The notes under the pieces are model-generated. The model was not told the DNA's origin. It made no database searches and was given only the letters and a program-made list of their open reading frames with translations. Positions 1 to 11,670 of a DNA stretch of 64,000 bases are shown in pieces. A program made the translations under genes and the position numbers. This DNA comes from Chaetomium olivaceum (Eukaryota; Ascomycota; Sordariomycetes; Sordariales; Chaetomiaceae), in the NCBI GenBank assembly GCA_039881045.1, contig JAYWVB010000028.1, positions 310,001 through 374,000 of the forward strand. The letters are read 5' to 3'. Positions within the stretch are counted from its first letter, which is position 1. Each line of letters starts with the position of its first letter.

Positions 1-16
1 CAAGCACTGTATGCCT

Positions 17-1048
17 TCACCGCGTCTTCCCTGGATATGTTGAGCCGTGCCAGCGGAGAGTTTGGGAAAACAATGCTGGGAGAGGGTGGAACGTGAGGTG
101 CGACGCGCTTCCGGCCCCACATCGATGGCATTGGTTGGCCAGGACGCCGGCGGCTGAGCTATCCGAATCGCGTCGCCTCCGTTTGCGTGTCTTCTCCCGC
201 TCTTTCTGTACTCTCTCCTCCCGCTCGCGTTCCGCATCCCGGACCAGGCGGCGAAACTCTTCTGGAACATCGTCGTGCCCGTTCAGGGGTTTCCCAGCCC
301 GCATGTGTTCGGCAAGCATCCTGACGTGATGAGGCCAAAGGGGGTAGTGTTTTCCGTCGTTCTGCCAGCAGTGGTCGGAGCCTTTTGTACACGGCGGCCC
401 GGGACAACGCATGAGGAGATACGCCTTCCTGATGCACGACCCTCGTTCTAGACCAACAGTCCTGGCTTCTAACTCTGCTTGCTGGTTGGCTGTTGCACCC
501 CTTCTGCCGGATTTGGCAGAGTCCACATTCTGGTAGAAGAATGTTACCGCGACGGCCATCATCTTACCGTCAGCAACAAACCTGCTCCAGTCCTGGAGTT
601 GCTTCGAAACGTATTTCCAATCAACCTCCAGTTTCGGATATCGCTTTATTATATTGGCAGTTTTGCGGTCGGTTACGGACAGAACAACCTTGGTGTCATC
701 TTCCTTCCACATCTTGTCGGCTGTCGCAGCGGTCACCTTGGGGTGAAGGACGTGTTTCCAGAACTTGCGTGGCGAAATCACGATGCCCAACTCCGATTCG
801 CCAGTCTGCTCCCTCTTTTTCAAGCATATCTTCCATTGCATGTTCCAGTGTATCGCTCGTTCGCCTTCGTATGACCGTTCTGGGTCCCAGTTAACATGTG
901 GTACGAACGTGAGGGCAGTCCCTGCAGGTCTCAGCTGGCTTCTTGGAGCGGGCTGGGACTCTTCGCTATCGGAAGACGAAGAACCGGAGTTCTGAGAGTC
1001 GCTTGCATCTTAACTTGGCCAGTCGTTGGCAGTCTCGAATTGCTCCAT
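17..1048 (-). CDS. Uncharacterised basic protein with an early in-frame stop
   Basis: I do not recognise this family. The frame opens with an ATG at 1048 and stays open to a TGA at 17-19 except for one TAA at 1010-1012, codon 13. Downstream of the stop the peptide is clearly coding-like: an acidic serine run, then a conserved-looking middle part, then a Cys/His-containing stretch (motif MRCPGPPC followed by HCW) and a long charged Glu/Arg tail that could form a helix or nuclear signal. The first in-frame ATG after the stop is at 841, which would give 274 residues and lose about 69. CAA-to-TAA is a one-base transition, so a recent nonsense change is likely; a short N-terminal intron was considered but no acceptor fits. 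It could be a functional shorter protein or an early pseudogene. Function unknown. Confidence 0.55.
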
Positions 1049-3102
1049 GATGTGCCACACCACAAGAAATCGCCTGGCTGCTTCTAGTCGGTTCACTGTC
1101 CAACCCAACGGCTCACAAAGAGCCCCACCTTGCATTCTAACACCTTCGATCCCTTCCATGGATTTCTACAGTCTAAGTCACGTGAATATCACAAGAAGTA
1201 CCGGCGAGACTCAGATCAAGTACTGTTCAAACACATCGCACTGGCTTTTTGTGGGTCCGAACCCCTCTGACCTGCTATGTACCAAGGAGTACCTAGAGTA
1301 CGCCCAGCATCAGTAAGCAATCTGCACGTGCCATTATGACTCACTTGTACCTTGAAGTCCCAACAGCGCCTATAACAAAGTGGATTATTGTTTAGAGAGG
1401 AACTTACTTTTGCTCATAACTGTACCGCATTGTCGGATGGGGCTTTGTGTTTGGCTAGGGTCTTGCTCGTTGTGGTTGGGGTAGGCTGAGTAGAAACTCG
1501 GAGAGCAGCCTGAGGGGCGGCAGCGCCTCCACCACCTACTTTTGCCTGCGCGGCAACTCCCTTTGTGGGGTTATCCATGTTTGCTGTACAGCCGGTCAAC
1601 TCCAGGGCCGGTTGATGAATGTAGAATGGAGTTGATAGTTGATAGACTAATAGTTTATACGCCGGAAGGTACCTAACTTCTACAAGGAAGGTTAAGGAGT
1701 AGATCGTTCCCCAAATTAGATGAATGGTAACGAGGAATTGAACTGCTTTTTCTACGTGGTTATCAATAATGGCCTCAGCTCGTGGCCAAGGCCAAGCGCC
1801 GCCAAAGCTGGGGAGGTCTCTTCCCCCCCAGTGAAATCTGTTGAAACACACGCAGGACAGGTACTTGCCAAAGCAAAGAAAAGAAATGAAGCAAAGTGCG
1901 AAGGCGGCAGGGGCAAGCCCCCGAGCCGATGCTTACTCTTTGTGTGTTTGCCTTGGGATTCCGAGTAGGATTTGGCGCGGTGGTCGCTGCTGGTCACTGA
2001 CGTCCATGACCAGCGTCTGCTTATCTCGACCCCCTTTGGCGACCATACCTCGCGTCAGCCAACCACTTTGGCTGCAGAAGTGTATGTACTTCAACATGGC
2101 CCATTACGCCTCATAATCTGACTGTTTTGTGGACATCGATGCGTTACACAGTAGACAATCGGAAGATACGGGATACCTCACGGTTTGGGTTTCCTGCCCA
2201 GTGTGCCTCCTCTAACATTCCCGTTGTCCCGTTGTTACCTACATAGGTATGTAAGGGGTCATGGAGTTTTCCGCTCTTTGCAGACAGAGTCGGGCCTTTG
2301 ACACGTCTACCTTGCATCAGACGGGAACAAGGGATAAACAATCCAGGATGTTGCGGGATGGCGGCTTCTGTGCCGGTGTGGGGGGGAGGAGGTGGTGTGG
2401 CTTTGCAAGCAGGTCCGGCGTGCAATGAGAAGACAAGTACCTACCTTAATTACAGCACAGCGTAGACCGCCCCAGAAAGCCTTGAGCCATACCAAATATC
2501 AAAGAAGCTGGAAATGAACTTGGTAATGGTCCTGCACCTTAAAGCCTGTCTTCACAAAATAAGGGAGTGAGTGTACGATGTGTTGAACTTGGTTTTGAGT
2601 TTTGATCGACAACCTGGGGCGCCGATAACCTGGCTAGAGTGTGGGTTGCTGGAGCGATTCAACCGGGGACGGCAGCCCGGAACCCGGCGCCACTGCCGAA
2701 AGCAACCATGAATACTACCATAAAATTGACAGGCGGCAGTACCGGCGTAGGAGGGTCCGGGGTATTCTTGTCTCGGACCGGGTTCTGCTCCTCTAGGCCA
2801 CACCCACTTGAAGGCGCGTTTCATGACGTCCCCAGACAACTGTCGACGGTTGGTAAACAAGGCACGAATCGGCCCGCGTGATTTTTAAACTCCAGCTCAC
2901 TTGACCATTGCTGGGCACGCCATGGCTGCGACAGCCCGGGGTCAAGATTGCAACACCATCTTCGGCTCTTGCCCCCGTCCAGATGCCTATTCCGGACGAC
3001 GACGCCACAGGCTGCAAGTGCACGAACGGTCTAGTTTAATTTAAATGCAAATGCCTGGCCGCCCTGGTCCACCAGTCCCAAGACGAAAAATATAAGCCTC
3101 GG
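1049..3102. other. Gene-poor spacer
   Basis: No gene supported. A Pro/Thr/Ala-rich open frame on the minus strand (about 1414-1578) ends just before a good GTAAGT donor, but no consistent exon chain could be built. The end of the stretch is upstream sequence of the LPMO gene. Confidence 0.4.
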
Positions 3103-3109
3103 GGCTAAA
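3103..3109 (+). promoter_or_regulatory. Candidate Xyr1/XlnR box (GGCTAAA)
   Basis: GGCTAAA lies 285 bp upstream of the LPMO start codon, immediately after a TATAA at 3091-3095. GGCTAAA is the known binding motif of the XlnR/Xyr1 cellulase-xylanase activator of filamentous ascomycetes. CreA/CRE-1-type SYGGRG hexamers occur at 3181-3186 and 3221-3226. A 7-mer can occur by chance, so function is inferred from context only. Confidence 0.35.
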
Positions 3110-3393
3110 GGCGCCGCAATCCCACCATCTGTTGACATTACCCGGCAAACCGTACCGTCAATGCCCCGGCACTGGAAAACCTGGGGAAGCTGTTTCGCGT
3201 CTGCCGGCGTCATTCTGGGCGTGGGGAGGAGGGTGGCACAAGGCCCATATTGAGTGAATGTTGGCAAACCGGGCAATCCTGCTCAAGTATTAGTAGCGCA
3301 GAAGCTTCCTTAATTTCAATACCCTTTGTTCCACAGACTTCTTCTTCTTTCCTCTTCAAGCGCTTCCAGCTGCCAATACCTATCACATACGCA

Positions 3394-4267
3394 ATGCATC
3401 TCACATCCGTCTTCGGCTCGCTCGCCCTTGTTGGGGGGGCTGCTGCCCACGGCGCCGTGACGAGCTATGTCATCGCCGGCAAGAACTATCCTGGGTGAGT
3501 CTTCTCCGAGGGATTAAATTTGGCGATGTCATCTCTTAAAGCGGTTACTAATACTAGATGCCTAGCTACCAAGGATTCTCCCCGGCCAACTCCAAGAACG
3601 TTATCCAGCGCCAGTGGAATGACTACAACCCCGTCACGAGCTGCACCGACTCTAAGCTCCGCTGCAATGGCGGGACTTCGGCCACCGAGAGTGCCACGGC
3701 TGCCCCTGGCGACACCATCACCGCCATCTGGCAGCAGTGGACACACAGCCAAGGGCCCGTCATCGTCTGGATGTACAAGTGCCCGGGCGCCTTCAGCTCC
3801 TGCGACGGCTCCGGCTCCGGCTGGTTCAAGATCGACGAGGGTGGCTTCCACGGTGACGGCGTCAAGGTTTTCCTCGACACCGAGACTCCGTCCGGCTGGG
3901 ACATCGCCAAGCTCGTCGGCAACAAGCCGTGGAGCAGCAAGGTCCCGGCGAACCTCGCCCCGGGCAACTACCTCGTCCGCCACGAGTTGATCGCCCTCCA
4001 CCAGGCCAACAGCCCGCAGTTCTACCCCGAGTGCGCCCAGGTTGTCATCACTGGGTCCGGCTCGGCTCAGCCCGACTCCTCGTACAAGGCCGCCATCCCC
4101 GGCTACTGCAACCAGAATGATGCCAACATCAAGGTAAGAACATCTTCCGAGGGGGGAAGAGACACCGAGGAGTTCATGTGCTGACTGTTTCTCAGGTCCC
4201 CATCAACGACCACAGCAGGCCGCAGACCTACAAGGTTCCCGGCCCGCCCGTCTGGACTGGCGCTTAA
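3394..4267 (+). CDS. AA9 lytic polysaccharide monooxygenase (former GH61)
   Basis: Copper-dependent secreted enzyme that oxidatively cleaves cellulose or related glucans. Three exons: 3394-3494, 3566-4133, 4196-4267, with GT-AG introns of 71 and 62 nt; 246 residues. An 18-residue signal peptide ends in Ala-Ala-Ala, leaving His19 as the mature N-terminus, which must be free to form the histidine brace. The second brace His is His94 (WTHSQGP); Gln185 and axial Tyr187 lie in the QFYPECAQ motif. Cysteines at about 60 and 190 suit the conserved disulfide. The length equals a single AA9 domain: there is no linker or CBM1, so binding relies on the flat catalytic face. The start was chosen because it directly gives the signal peptide. 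Substrate and C1/C4 regioselectivity cannot be read from the sequence. Upstream Xyr1- and CreA-like sites suggest induction on plant cell wall and glucose repression. Confidence 0.95.
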
Positions 4268-4600
4268 GCGTCAACAGGCCAAGACATTTCTGCTTTGAAG
4301 GCTGGAAGGTCAAATCACTGTTAAACAACAGAACGAATTAGGCATGGGACAGCGAACTTGAGGGTATTCTAGAGATCACGAGCGTTCGGACACTGCAACC
4401 ACGTTCTCGCACCACATAGCAGCTTTTATCAATCCACAAAGTTATACTGCGCCCCTAGCATTACCAATACATGAATCCCACCCCCCCCAACGCCAGGGAA
4501 GCTCAAGTTATCACTCATTCATGCACCAACCTCCCCCTTCCTGTTCCTAAACCATAATCTCCACTGCAACCTTAGGTAAGGTATTGTAGGCCGTAGCACT
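4268..4600. other. Convergent 3' spacer
   Basis: Lies between the 3' ends of the LPMO (+) and the next gene (-). It probably holds both 3' UTRs; no other feature seen. Confidence 0.5.
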
Positions 4601-5085
4601 TCAATCCTCAGCCTTCCTCCCCGCCGAAGCAGGCCTCACAGCGGTCGGGATGAACGCCGTGCGCTCACCAGAGCCCAGCTTGACCGTGATGCTCCTCAGC
4701 GAGAGCTTCTCCGACAGCGTCGAATACGTCGAGGCACTGACCAAGCCCACCAGCACGGAGCCCAAATCCCTATCAGCCGGGCCATCCTCGTCCAGGCCCA
4801 GCACGCGGTGCACCGAGGCCGTCTTGACGTTGGGGCCGACGAGGCGCTTGAGCTCGGCGGTGACGGGCGCCGGCGACTTGTCGAAGACCACCGGGTAGGT
4901 GCGGTCCTGGTTGGCAATGCCCGACCACTTGAGCCAGTGCTCCTGCAGGCGCGCGTCCTTGGCGGCTTGCTCGTGATGCATCTGCTGCTGGGCTTGCGAG
5001 CCGGTCGGGCCAGCTTGGCGCTGCTGGGCTGTGAGCCGGTCGGGCCGACGCGCGAGGTGCCTGAGGGTGCTCCGGTGCCAGACAT
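4601..5085 (-). CDS. Small hypothetical protein, frame broken in an N-terminal duplication
   Basis: Unknown family. The ATG at 5085 (Gly/Ser/Thr-rich start) and the well-behaved C-terminal frame (126 residues from 4981, ending at 4601) are offset by one base. The break lies in an imperfect tandem duplication of about 35-36 nt (second half of 4980-5055): the copy nearer the C-terminus reads TCGCAAGCC, the other TCACAGCC with one A fewer. Adding one base makes a single 161-residue frame with a Gln-rich segment followed by a compact hydrophobic/charged domain (GLDEDG, VLVGLVSAS). This supports either a one-base loss in the repeat or a consensus error; use of the internal ATG at 4981 is the alternative. 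The promoter side contains ACCTACC motifs. Confidence 0.5.
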
Positions 5086-6613
5086 TGTGATGAGGTTGTT
5101 TGGGTGTTGTTGTTTGGTTGATTGATTGAGTCGAGGGTGGTGATTCCTAGTTGAGAAACCGAAGATTGCAAGATTGATGAGCGCGTTACAAGTATTGGAC
5201 AGGAACAAACTGTGGTGAAGCTGTGGTCTGAGTTTGGAGAGTGACTGACAACAATTGCTTCCTTATACACTGACGCTGGGAACCACACGCTTTACTGCCT
5301 ACTTGCCTGGTAGGTAGCAATGTCTGGGGAATTAAACTGCCTGGGTAGGTAACTGCCTCATCCTAGTTCATGGCCTGTAAGCATGGAAGGAGGCGGGGCA
5401 GCGGAGAGGTATGCAGGGTACAATTGTCCCTGAGGTGATGTTTGGTGTGAATCCTTCGCGTCAAACGTCGACCATCTCTGCGGCGTAGCCACACCCAACA
5501 CTCCGCACTACCTACAAAAAGTGAAACTGGGGCCGCCGCATGCTATTGGAGCCGTTTCAGACGTCTGAGTAAGCGCGCCTCAATAACGCCCTCAGTTGGA
5601 CCCTTTACCTACCCAAGTTGTAGGAGCGTAGTGGATCATGGATGTGTTTCTTACGATATCTCTTCTAGTGATATCTCTTCTGGCCCAAATAATGGCTTCC
5701 GGGGGTATCCGTGCGCTGGATACCTGCTCGGTAATGATTCGGACTCGGAGGGTTTTATCGGTCTCTAAGACTGCTTACACTGCTTACACTGGTCGTCGTA
5801 GGTTGTGGCCCGACCTGGGGTCTACATTTGTCTTAGTTTACCTTACTTGTTCAGTTGGTCTACTTTCTCAGCAGACATCGAGGAGTCTGGCAAAAGGACG
5901 CAGCCGGCACGCCCATCTAGTTAGTTGTACATTACTCAAAAATGAGTTCTTGTTATTACAAATCCCAACCTCGGGCGTCCCCACGGGGCTTCCGTTTCAT
6001 CTCCTAAACTAGCTGGAAGTTCTCAGGGTAGAAGTCCGACGAGATATTTTAGTCGGGGGGTTTCGGTGAGTCCAGGCTCCGAATAGACGACGGAATTCAG
6101 GTCCTGCCATGGGTTTCTGGACGACCTTGTAGGCTGTGTACCTGCCTGTCTAGGGACACTGCCCTGGCATGGCCCTCGGCCGGGCTTGCCAGTCGTAGGC
6201 CCAGACCAGAACTAGACGAATATTTCCACAACACGCCATAATCGACGGGCTCAATGCTTGCTGACCTAGTCCAATCTACGGTCGCGACGATGTCCTCGGC
6301 ACCCAGACCCGTGATAGCGGCCCGTTCTGGAGTAGACCGGGTCACGTACTTTGTATGCTAGTCCCCAGTTCCCCATCCCATCTGTGCACGACATTTAGAT
6401 CGAAGCTTATTATAAAGGTGGTCCATTGTACGAGAGGGTAGCGGGCGAATTTGACACCATCTAGAATTCTCTCCTTTCTTCAACACTGGCTGTTGTGGAA
6501 AGGTTTGTTAGCCATATCCCTTACCTTACCTAATATTTCTGATTTGTTGATTGCACTTTACGTCGAACATTCACCTCCCCCTTTACCGACCTAATCATCT
6601 ACTCACCGCCACC
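5086..6613. other. Spacer between divergent genes
   Basis: Upstream region shared by the minus-strand gene ending at 5085 and the amidoligase starting at 6614. Repeated TACCTACC/TAGGTAGG motifs around 5285-5350. No coding region supported. Confidence 0.45.
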
Positions 6614-8120
6614 ATGAGTACCAGCGGCAGGAGACCGGCAACAAAGACGGCAGCGACTACAAACCCGTTGCCTCTCTTCGGTGTCGAGATCGAAATCTAC
6701 GTCAAGATTAAACCTGAACTGGAACGAAGAATCCGGGAGAAGCTACGTAGGGACCCAGGCGCTGTGCCATTTTTCTGGCACGACTGGGACTGGAATCTTG
6801 AGAATGGAACAGGCCACGTTGAAGAGAAGGCCAAACAGCGAGACTGTGTTGGTCAGGCCGTCAGGGAAATTATCGACATTGCCCTGGGGGACGGGCATGG
6901 CTGGACATGCGAGTCTGACTCCAGTCTGAAGGAATGGCTCCTCAAAGAGCCCGACGAAGTACGCAAGTGGTGTATGTACCTACGTTGCCTCCAATTATCC
7001 TAGTGGTACTCGGATGAGAACCCAGATGCGCTAACCAAGAGATACTATAGGGGGAATTGAGATCATCTCGCCGCCCATGTCGGTGACGAAACACTGGCAA
7101 GAAGAGATACAGCTCATCTTCGATGCCGTCGGCAAAAACTTCGACTTCTGGACAAATGAATGCTGCGCCTGCCACGTTCATGTATCGCCTGGCCCCACGA
7201 AAAGGACCAAGTACACGACACCTCAGCTCGTCAGGATGGCAAAGGGAGCCTTCTTCTGGGAATCAGCGTTCAGAGAACTTCTACCGCCCGAGCGTCGGGA
7301 CAACAGATATGCGCTGGCCAATCATACTCTCTTTGCTAGTGAGGAGTACAAGAATGTCCCGACCAAGGGATGGGGGCCGGTATTTTCCAGGCTCCAGTCG
7401 GTCGCATTAATCGGTCAAGACAACTTTATCCTTGAGACCAAGGGCGGCGATCCCGACCAGCGGTACGTGTCAACCAGCTTCCACCCTTTCGCCCGGCTAG
7501 GCACGGTCGAGCTCCGACGGCAGGCGGGCGTTGCCTCGGCCATGACCGCCATCCACCGCATCCTCTTCGCCCTCACCCTGCACGTCAGCGCCTTCCGGTA
7601 CGACTTCGACGGCGCCAAAACTCGCAAGACCTACCCCGACGCCGCTGAGCTGACCCGCGAGCTGGCGGGCTGCATCAAGAAACTCCCCGCCGACACCTGC
7701 CACGGCAGCCGCTTCGTCAACTTCCTCTACTGGTGCGGAGAATCCTATGCTGGCAACAGGTGCTACACCGAAAAGCAGATCAACGCGCGCGAGCAAGCCT
7801 TGCGCGAGGGGAAGACCCCGCCCAACCAACGCACCTCCCCTGCCCCCGCCTACCCCCAAATCTCGGCGACGGCCCAGCGCGCCCCGACACCAACCGCGCT
7901 CCCATCCCGCCCGGCGCAGCAAGCACGTGGAAGCGGCACCGCTAATAGCAGCGGTGGCTCTTCTCAGCTCCCGCCTCGAACCGCTGTGATTAGGGACGCC
8001 CCGACCTCACGGCCTTCCAACGCACGTGCGCCGCCCCCGCCAGCGCCCAACCCCCGACCCGGCGCTCCGAGAGCCGTAGTTCCGACACCCGTAGTTCCGA
8101 CGGCCCCCGCGTGCTGGTGA
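6614..8120 (+). CDS. Predicted amidoligase-family enzyme
   Basis: Member of the putative amidoligase (COOH-NH2 ligase, glutamine-synthetase-like) family, which is expected to make amide or isopeptide bonds with ATP; fungal members are uncharacterised. Two exons, 6614-6971 and 7051-8120, with a 79-nt GT-AG intron holding a CTAAC branch site; 475 residues. Motifs in order: FGVEIE (residues 22-27, metal/ATP Glu pair), WGIEIISPPM (120-129), CHVHVSPG (His161, His163) and TVELRR (about 271-276). These are the signature acidic and His positions of the fold. The last ~110 residues are a Pro/Ala/Ser-rich, probably disordered tail. The start was chosen for its GCCACCATG context and short lead to the first motif; an upstream in-frame ATG at 6551 is less likely. 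No neighbouring partner gene indicates the substrate. Confidence 0.85.
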
Positions 8121-8860
8121 GGTCCGTGGTTGGTAACAGGACGGTGTACGAGGTCCGATAGCTACAAGATGGAGAGGTAGTCAGGCAAAGAGTGGATGGG
8201 TGGCACGCATCCGTTGTTGCCAACATCTGACACATTGTCTGCTGATTGAGGATCGGTGTTGAATGCAGTTTCCCTTCAGTGTGGGCTGTGCTGTGAACGA
8301 CGCGGTTTGGCGCCTGGTGCGCCAAAGGCGGGCTGTTGTTCCCCTCCCAGACAAGCGTATATCCTATGATGTACTTACCTACTGAGTGTTACTCACACAT
8401 GCAGTATTCCAAATCAAGATTGTCACGTCACTTCTATTGTGGTCCAGGTCCGTGGTCGATCTTTGTTCGCGACTAGTAGTTGGATTACACTATTAGGCAA
8501 GGATGTTTTCCCCCGTTAGTATCAAGTCCTGATAGTATGGGCGAGATCTCGATCTTTGGGCTTTGGAGAAGTTGAGGTTGAGCAGCAACACAGGACGGTT
8601 GCAAGATTTATTGAAAGTTGATTTGGACGTCGTCTTTTTCGTTGTGTCTTTGAAGGTTACTGCAGCTCTAACCTTGCTACACTGATGACGACCATGACTG
8701 TCTCCAAGTGAGTATTAAATAACCGAACACGAAATTAAAGCAAACGCTCATCGAAGCAATGAACTGTGTCTCAGCCCCGTGCCTGATCCTTCCGACTCCA
8801 AACGCCCTTCTGTTCCCCCATCTATGCTAAGCCATTGGGTCCATACTTGGATCATGCCGG
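8121..8860. other. Convergent spacer
   Basis: 3' sides of the amidoligase (+) and the GNAT gene (-). No gene, RNA or repeat recognised. Confidence 0.45.
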
Positions 8861-9965
8861 CTAGTCCTTGTTCTCTCCCAGACCGACGGCCCGGGACCTC
8901 TTGCTGGCTGGCTTCTGGACTACCGGGTCGTGATCCAAGGCCGGCGCTCTCTTCCGAGTTTCCTGACCACGAAAGCGGCTCCACCCGAGGGCGATCTGCG
9001 TATCGCGAAATATGTCTAGGCGGCCGAGTTCGACAAATCCGCTCTCGCGAAACGTATCCGCCGTTGATGCGCTAACGCTAGATACGAGCGTTTGGATGTC
9101 CCAGCCGAATGAATTCGCCCGTATCATTCCCCACTGCAGAAGGCGGCGGCCGACACAGTCATCCCAACGGGCTGTGCTGATAACAAGAGAACGTAGAACT
9201 GCGGGTCGGGGAACCATGTTAGCCGCCTTGTTAATTTGAAGACAAAGAGGGGTGCATACCCAGGTGCCGTCCATGGACATCGCCATATTGGCCAAGGTAA
9301 TTCGGGAGGAACTGCTTGGACCAGCGTTTCCAATCCTCCGGCTGATTGGTGGCGGCACGGTCGAAGGATTCGAGTGTCTCCGACAAACCCACCGCCAACC
9401 CATTTGGTGGGACGACAAGCTCTTGCCTCGCATGATAAAGCCTCATATTCTTGAGAATTGTCCGCAGTTCGCCGAGTTCAATACCCGGCTTTCCCGTCAG
9501 CTTGTACGGGCTGTCATCGGTCTGGTCCGAGTCGGAGAGGCTGTCACTGGGAGCGGAGTTTGTCAATACTATCAGACGGCCTGGGTCCTGCCACTCTGCC
9601 CAGCCCAGAATTTCCTCTCTTGGTTGCGCACCGTGGCGGCTCGTCAGGTAAACCGCGGGCTGCTTGAGGTAGGTGGCGACAAGAAAATGGCGACCCGGGG
9701 TCCGCCGGTTCTTGCGCATGTCGGCGAACCGCCAGTCAGTCTCTGCGGCAAGCAGCCTGTCGGCCGCTCTGGCCTCGTCCTCGTATCCCATCTTCACGGT
9801 GCGGTATCGGTCAAAGTGGTCGATGTCCCGTTCGTGTTGAAAGATTTCGTTGGCCATGCGAGCCATCGCTGGGAAGTCGTATGACTGGGCGACGCGGACG
9901 CGAAGGCCTGGGAATCGCGGTTGCTTGCGGTCCGGCGGTGCCAGAGGGGTTGCTTGGGTTGACAT
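8861..9965 (-). CDS. GNAT-family N-acetyltransferase
   Basis: Probable acetyl-CoA-dependent acetyltransferase, substrate unknown. Two exons on the minus strand, 9965-9260 and 9198-8861, joined across a 61-nt intron (donor GTATGC, acceptor CGCAG) in phase 1; about 347 residues. The N-terminal half starts near residue 23 with a VRVAQSYDFPAMARMANEIF segment typical of the first GNAT helix. The strand-turn LVISTARWDDCVGRRLLQWG (about 240-259) corresponds to the acetyl-CoA motif A, although the first glycine of the usual Q/RxxGxG/A is replaced by Cys. A short final strand with GFVELGRLDIF follows. The C-terminus is basic. An in-frame ATG at 9983 would add six residues; 9965 was preferred for the AACCATG context. 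Confidence 0.75.
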
Positions 9966-9983
9966 GGTTGGGACTATTGGCAT

Positions 9984-11009
9984 GCCGGGCTGGTGTCGTT
10001 GAGAAAAGGAAATAAATGGTAAGGAACAAACCACCGACTGACTTGAGGAATGGCGGCGCGGTAATGAACGGTGTCTGTGGGAGTGCCGAAGCTGTAGAAA
10101 CGAGTGGATGCCAGTGACCAAGTGCCTGGGTACCTCGGTAAGGTAGATAAAAGGTACTAAAGGTTCGCTCGGAACCTAAAACCGTGGCGGACTTGAACAG
10201 ACATGGAGGAGCGGCGGAACAATACAGGAAGTTGTGGCGCGCGTCATGAGGACCGTACCTGCTGATCTTGCGTAATTAAGTATTTTCAACAGGCGATTCA
10301 TGCAAGTACATTGACCGTTGCGTTGATTTTTGGTCATCAGTGATACAAATTGTACCTTGAGCAATGGCCTCGACAACAGGAATTAAAGGTCCAGTTTCTA
10401 GCATGCACTTGCTACTTTAGCGACTGCCGCTGGATGTTGAAACTTCCATGAAATGCCCGCATTTGTCTGGCCAATGAAGAACCCCCCACGCTGAAGTTGA
10501 AATACGCTTTATTTGATTATCACGTATTTACACGAAGCAGACTCCGGCACCTGAGGACACACACTCCACGCCAGCGCTTCCGAACATGGCAGCTCTTTGC
10601 TCCCAGTGATTGACAAAACGGCTTTTATGACGTATAAATCAAATACCATTCATTATTGCCAATATCAGCAAGAAAATGCGTGTTGTTGTACACAAAGTTT
10701 GACCCTTTGTGTCGAGTTTTGACGCTGTTCGTCGCGAGAGCCCGGAGTTTCATGAAACACCGGGAGCTCCCAAGAAAAGGCTGCCCTAATTTTACTTTCA
10801 AGGCAATAATAATACATATGAATCCAGGCAGACAGGCACACCCTTATTAGAGACAGGAAGCAATGACATGCCAGGGCAATACACGCACACAAAAGCCACA
10901 GATCACCGAAAATTAAAGTATCGGGTAGAAATCAAAGATAATGTCAGCCCATCTGTTACCTGAAGCCCACGATAAGGGTAGGGCTCCAAGTGGATATGAT
11001 GCGCTTGTT
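9984..11009. other. Upstream spacer of the GNAT gene
   Basis: No gene supported. AT-richer than neighbouring coding DNA, with ACCTCGGTAAGGTA-like motifs near 10130. Confidence 0.4.
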
Positions 11010-11670
11010 GATCTCCGCGCTGCTCCTGGGGAAAGCGGATGGCCACTTCCCCTGGTCGGCTCGCGGTCTGGTTCTTGGAACTGTTGGAACTGTTAGAACT
11101 GTTGGAGCAGAAGATGTCAGCCCACCAAAATCCCTTGAAGCTCACTGCAAGGGTCGCCAGCTTCGGGTGGTCATGGTGGGCTGTTTTGATCTCCACGTTG
11201 CTCCTGGGGGAAGCGGATGATTGCCACTTTCCCTGGTCAGCTCGCGGTCATGTGTTAGTTTTCTTTCGAACCGTTGGAACTGTTTGAAACATGAAATGTA
11301 ACCCCTCGACTTCCCTCGAAGCTGACGGCAAGCGTGAACAGTTTCGGGGCCGTATTGGGGGTGCTTGATGTTCGCGGTGCTCCTGGGGCAAGCGGATATC
11401 GCTTTCCCTGGTCAGCTCGCGGGTGTACACTTTCGAACTGTTGGAACGATTTGAAACGGAAAGTGTTAGCTCACCAGTTTCCCTTAGCCGACGGGGAGAG
11501 TGCAGCTTTGGGGGGGTCATGGTGGGCTGTTTGATGTTCGCGTTGCTCCTGGGGAAAGCGGATTGCCACTTGCCCTGGTCAGCTCGCGTGTTTTTCGAAC
11601 GGTTGGAAATGCTTGAAACGGAAAGGGAAATGTCAGACGCGGTTCTGGCCAGCTGTCTTGGGGAATGAGA
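11010..11670. repeat. Four-copy ~170 bp diverged tandem repeat
   Basis: A core GCTCCTGGGGAAAGCGGAT, followed closely by CCCTGGTCAGCTCGCG, recurs near 11022, 11203, 11379 and 11545 (spacings about 181, 176 and 166 bp). Each core is followed by a GTTGGAACTGTT-like segment and then a TGGTGGGCTGTTTGAT-like segment. The copies differ by many substitutions and small indels. Open frames cross it on both strands, but neither gives a convincing protein. Confidence 0.75.

Noticed and set aside
1414..1851. Minus-strand frame with a Pro/Thr/Ala-rich end before a GTAAGT
   Set aside because: The frame stops just before the donor and the proposed next exon is in another frame; not enough to call a gene.
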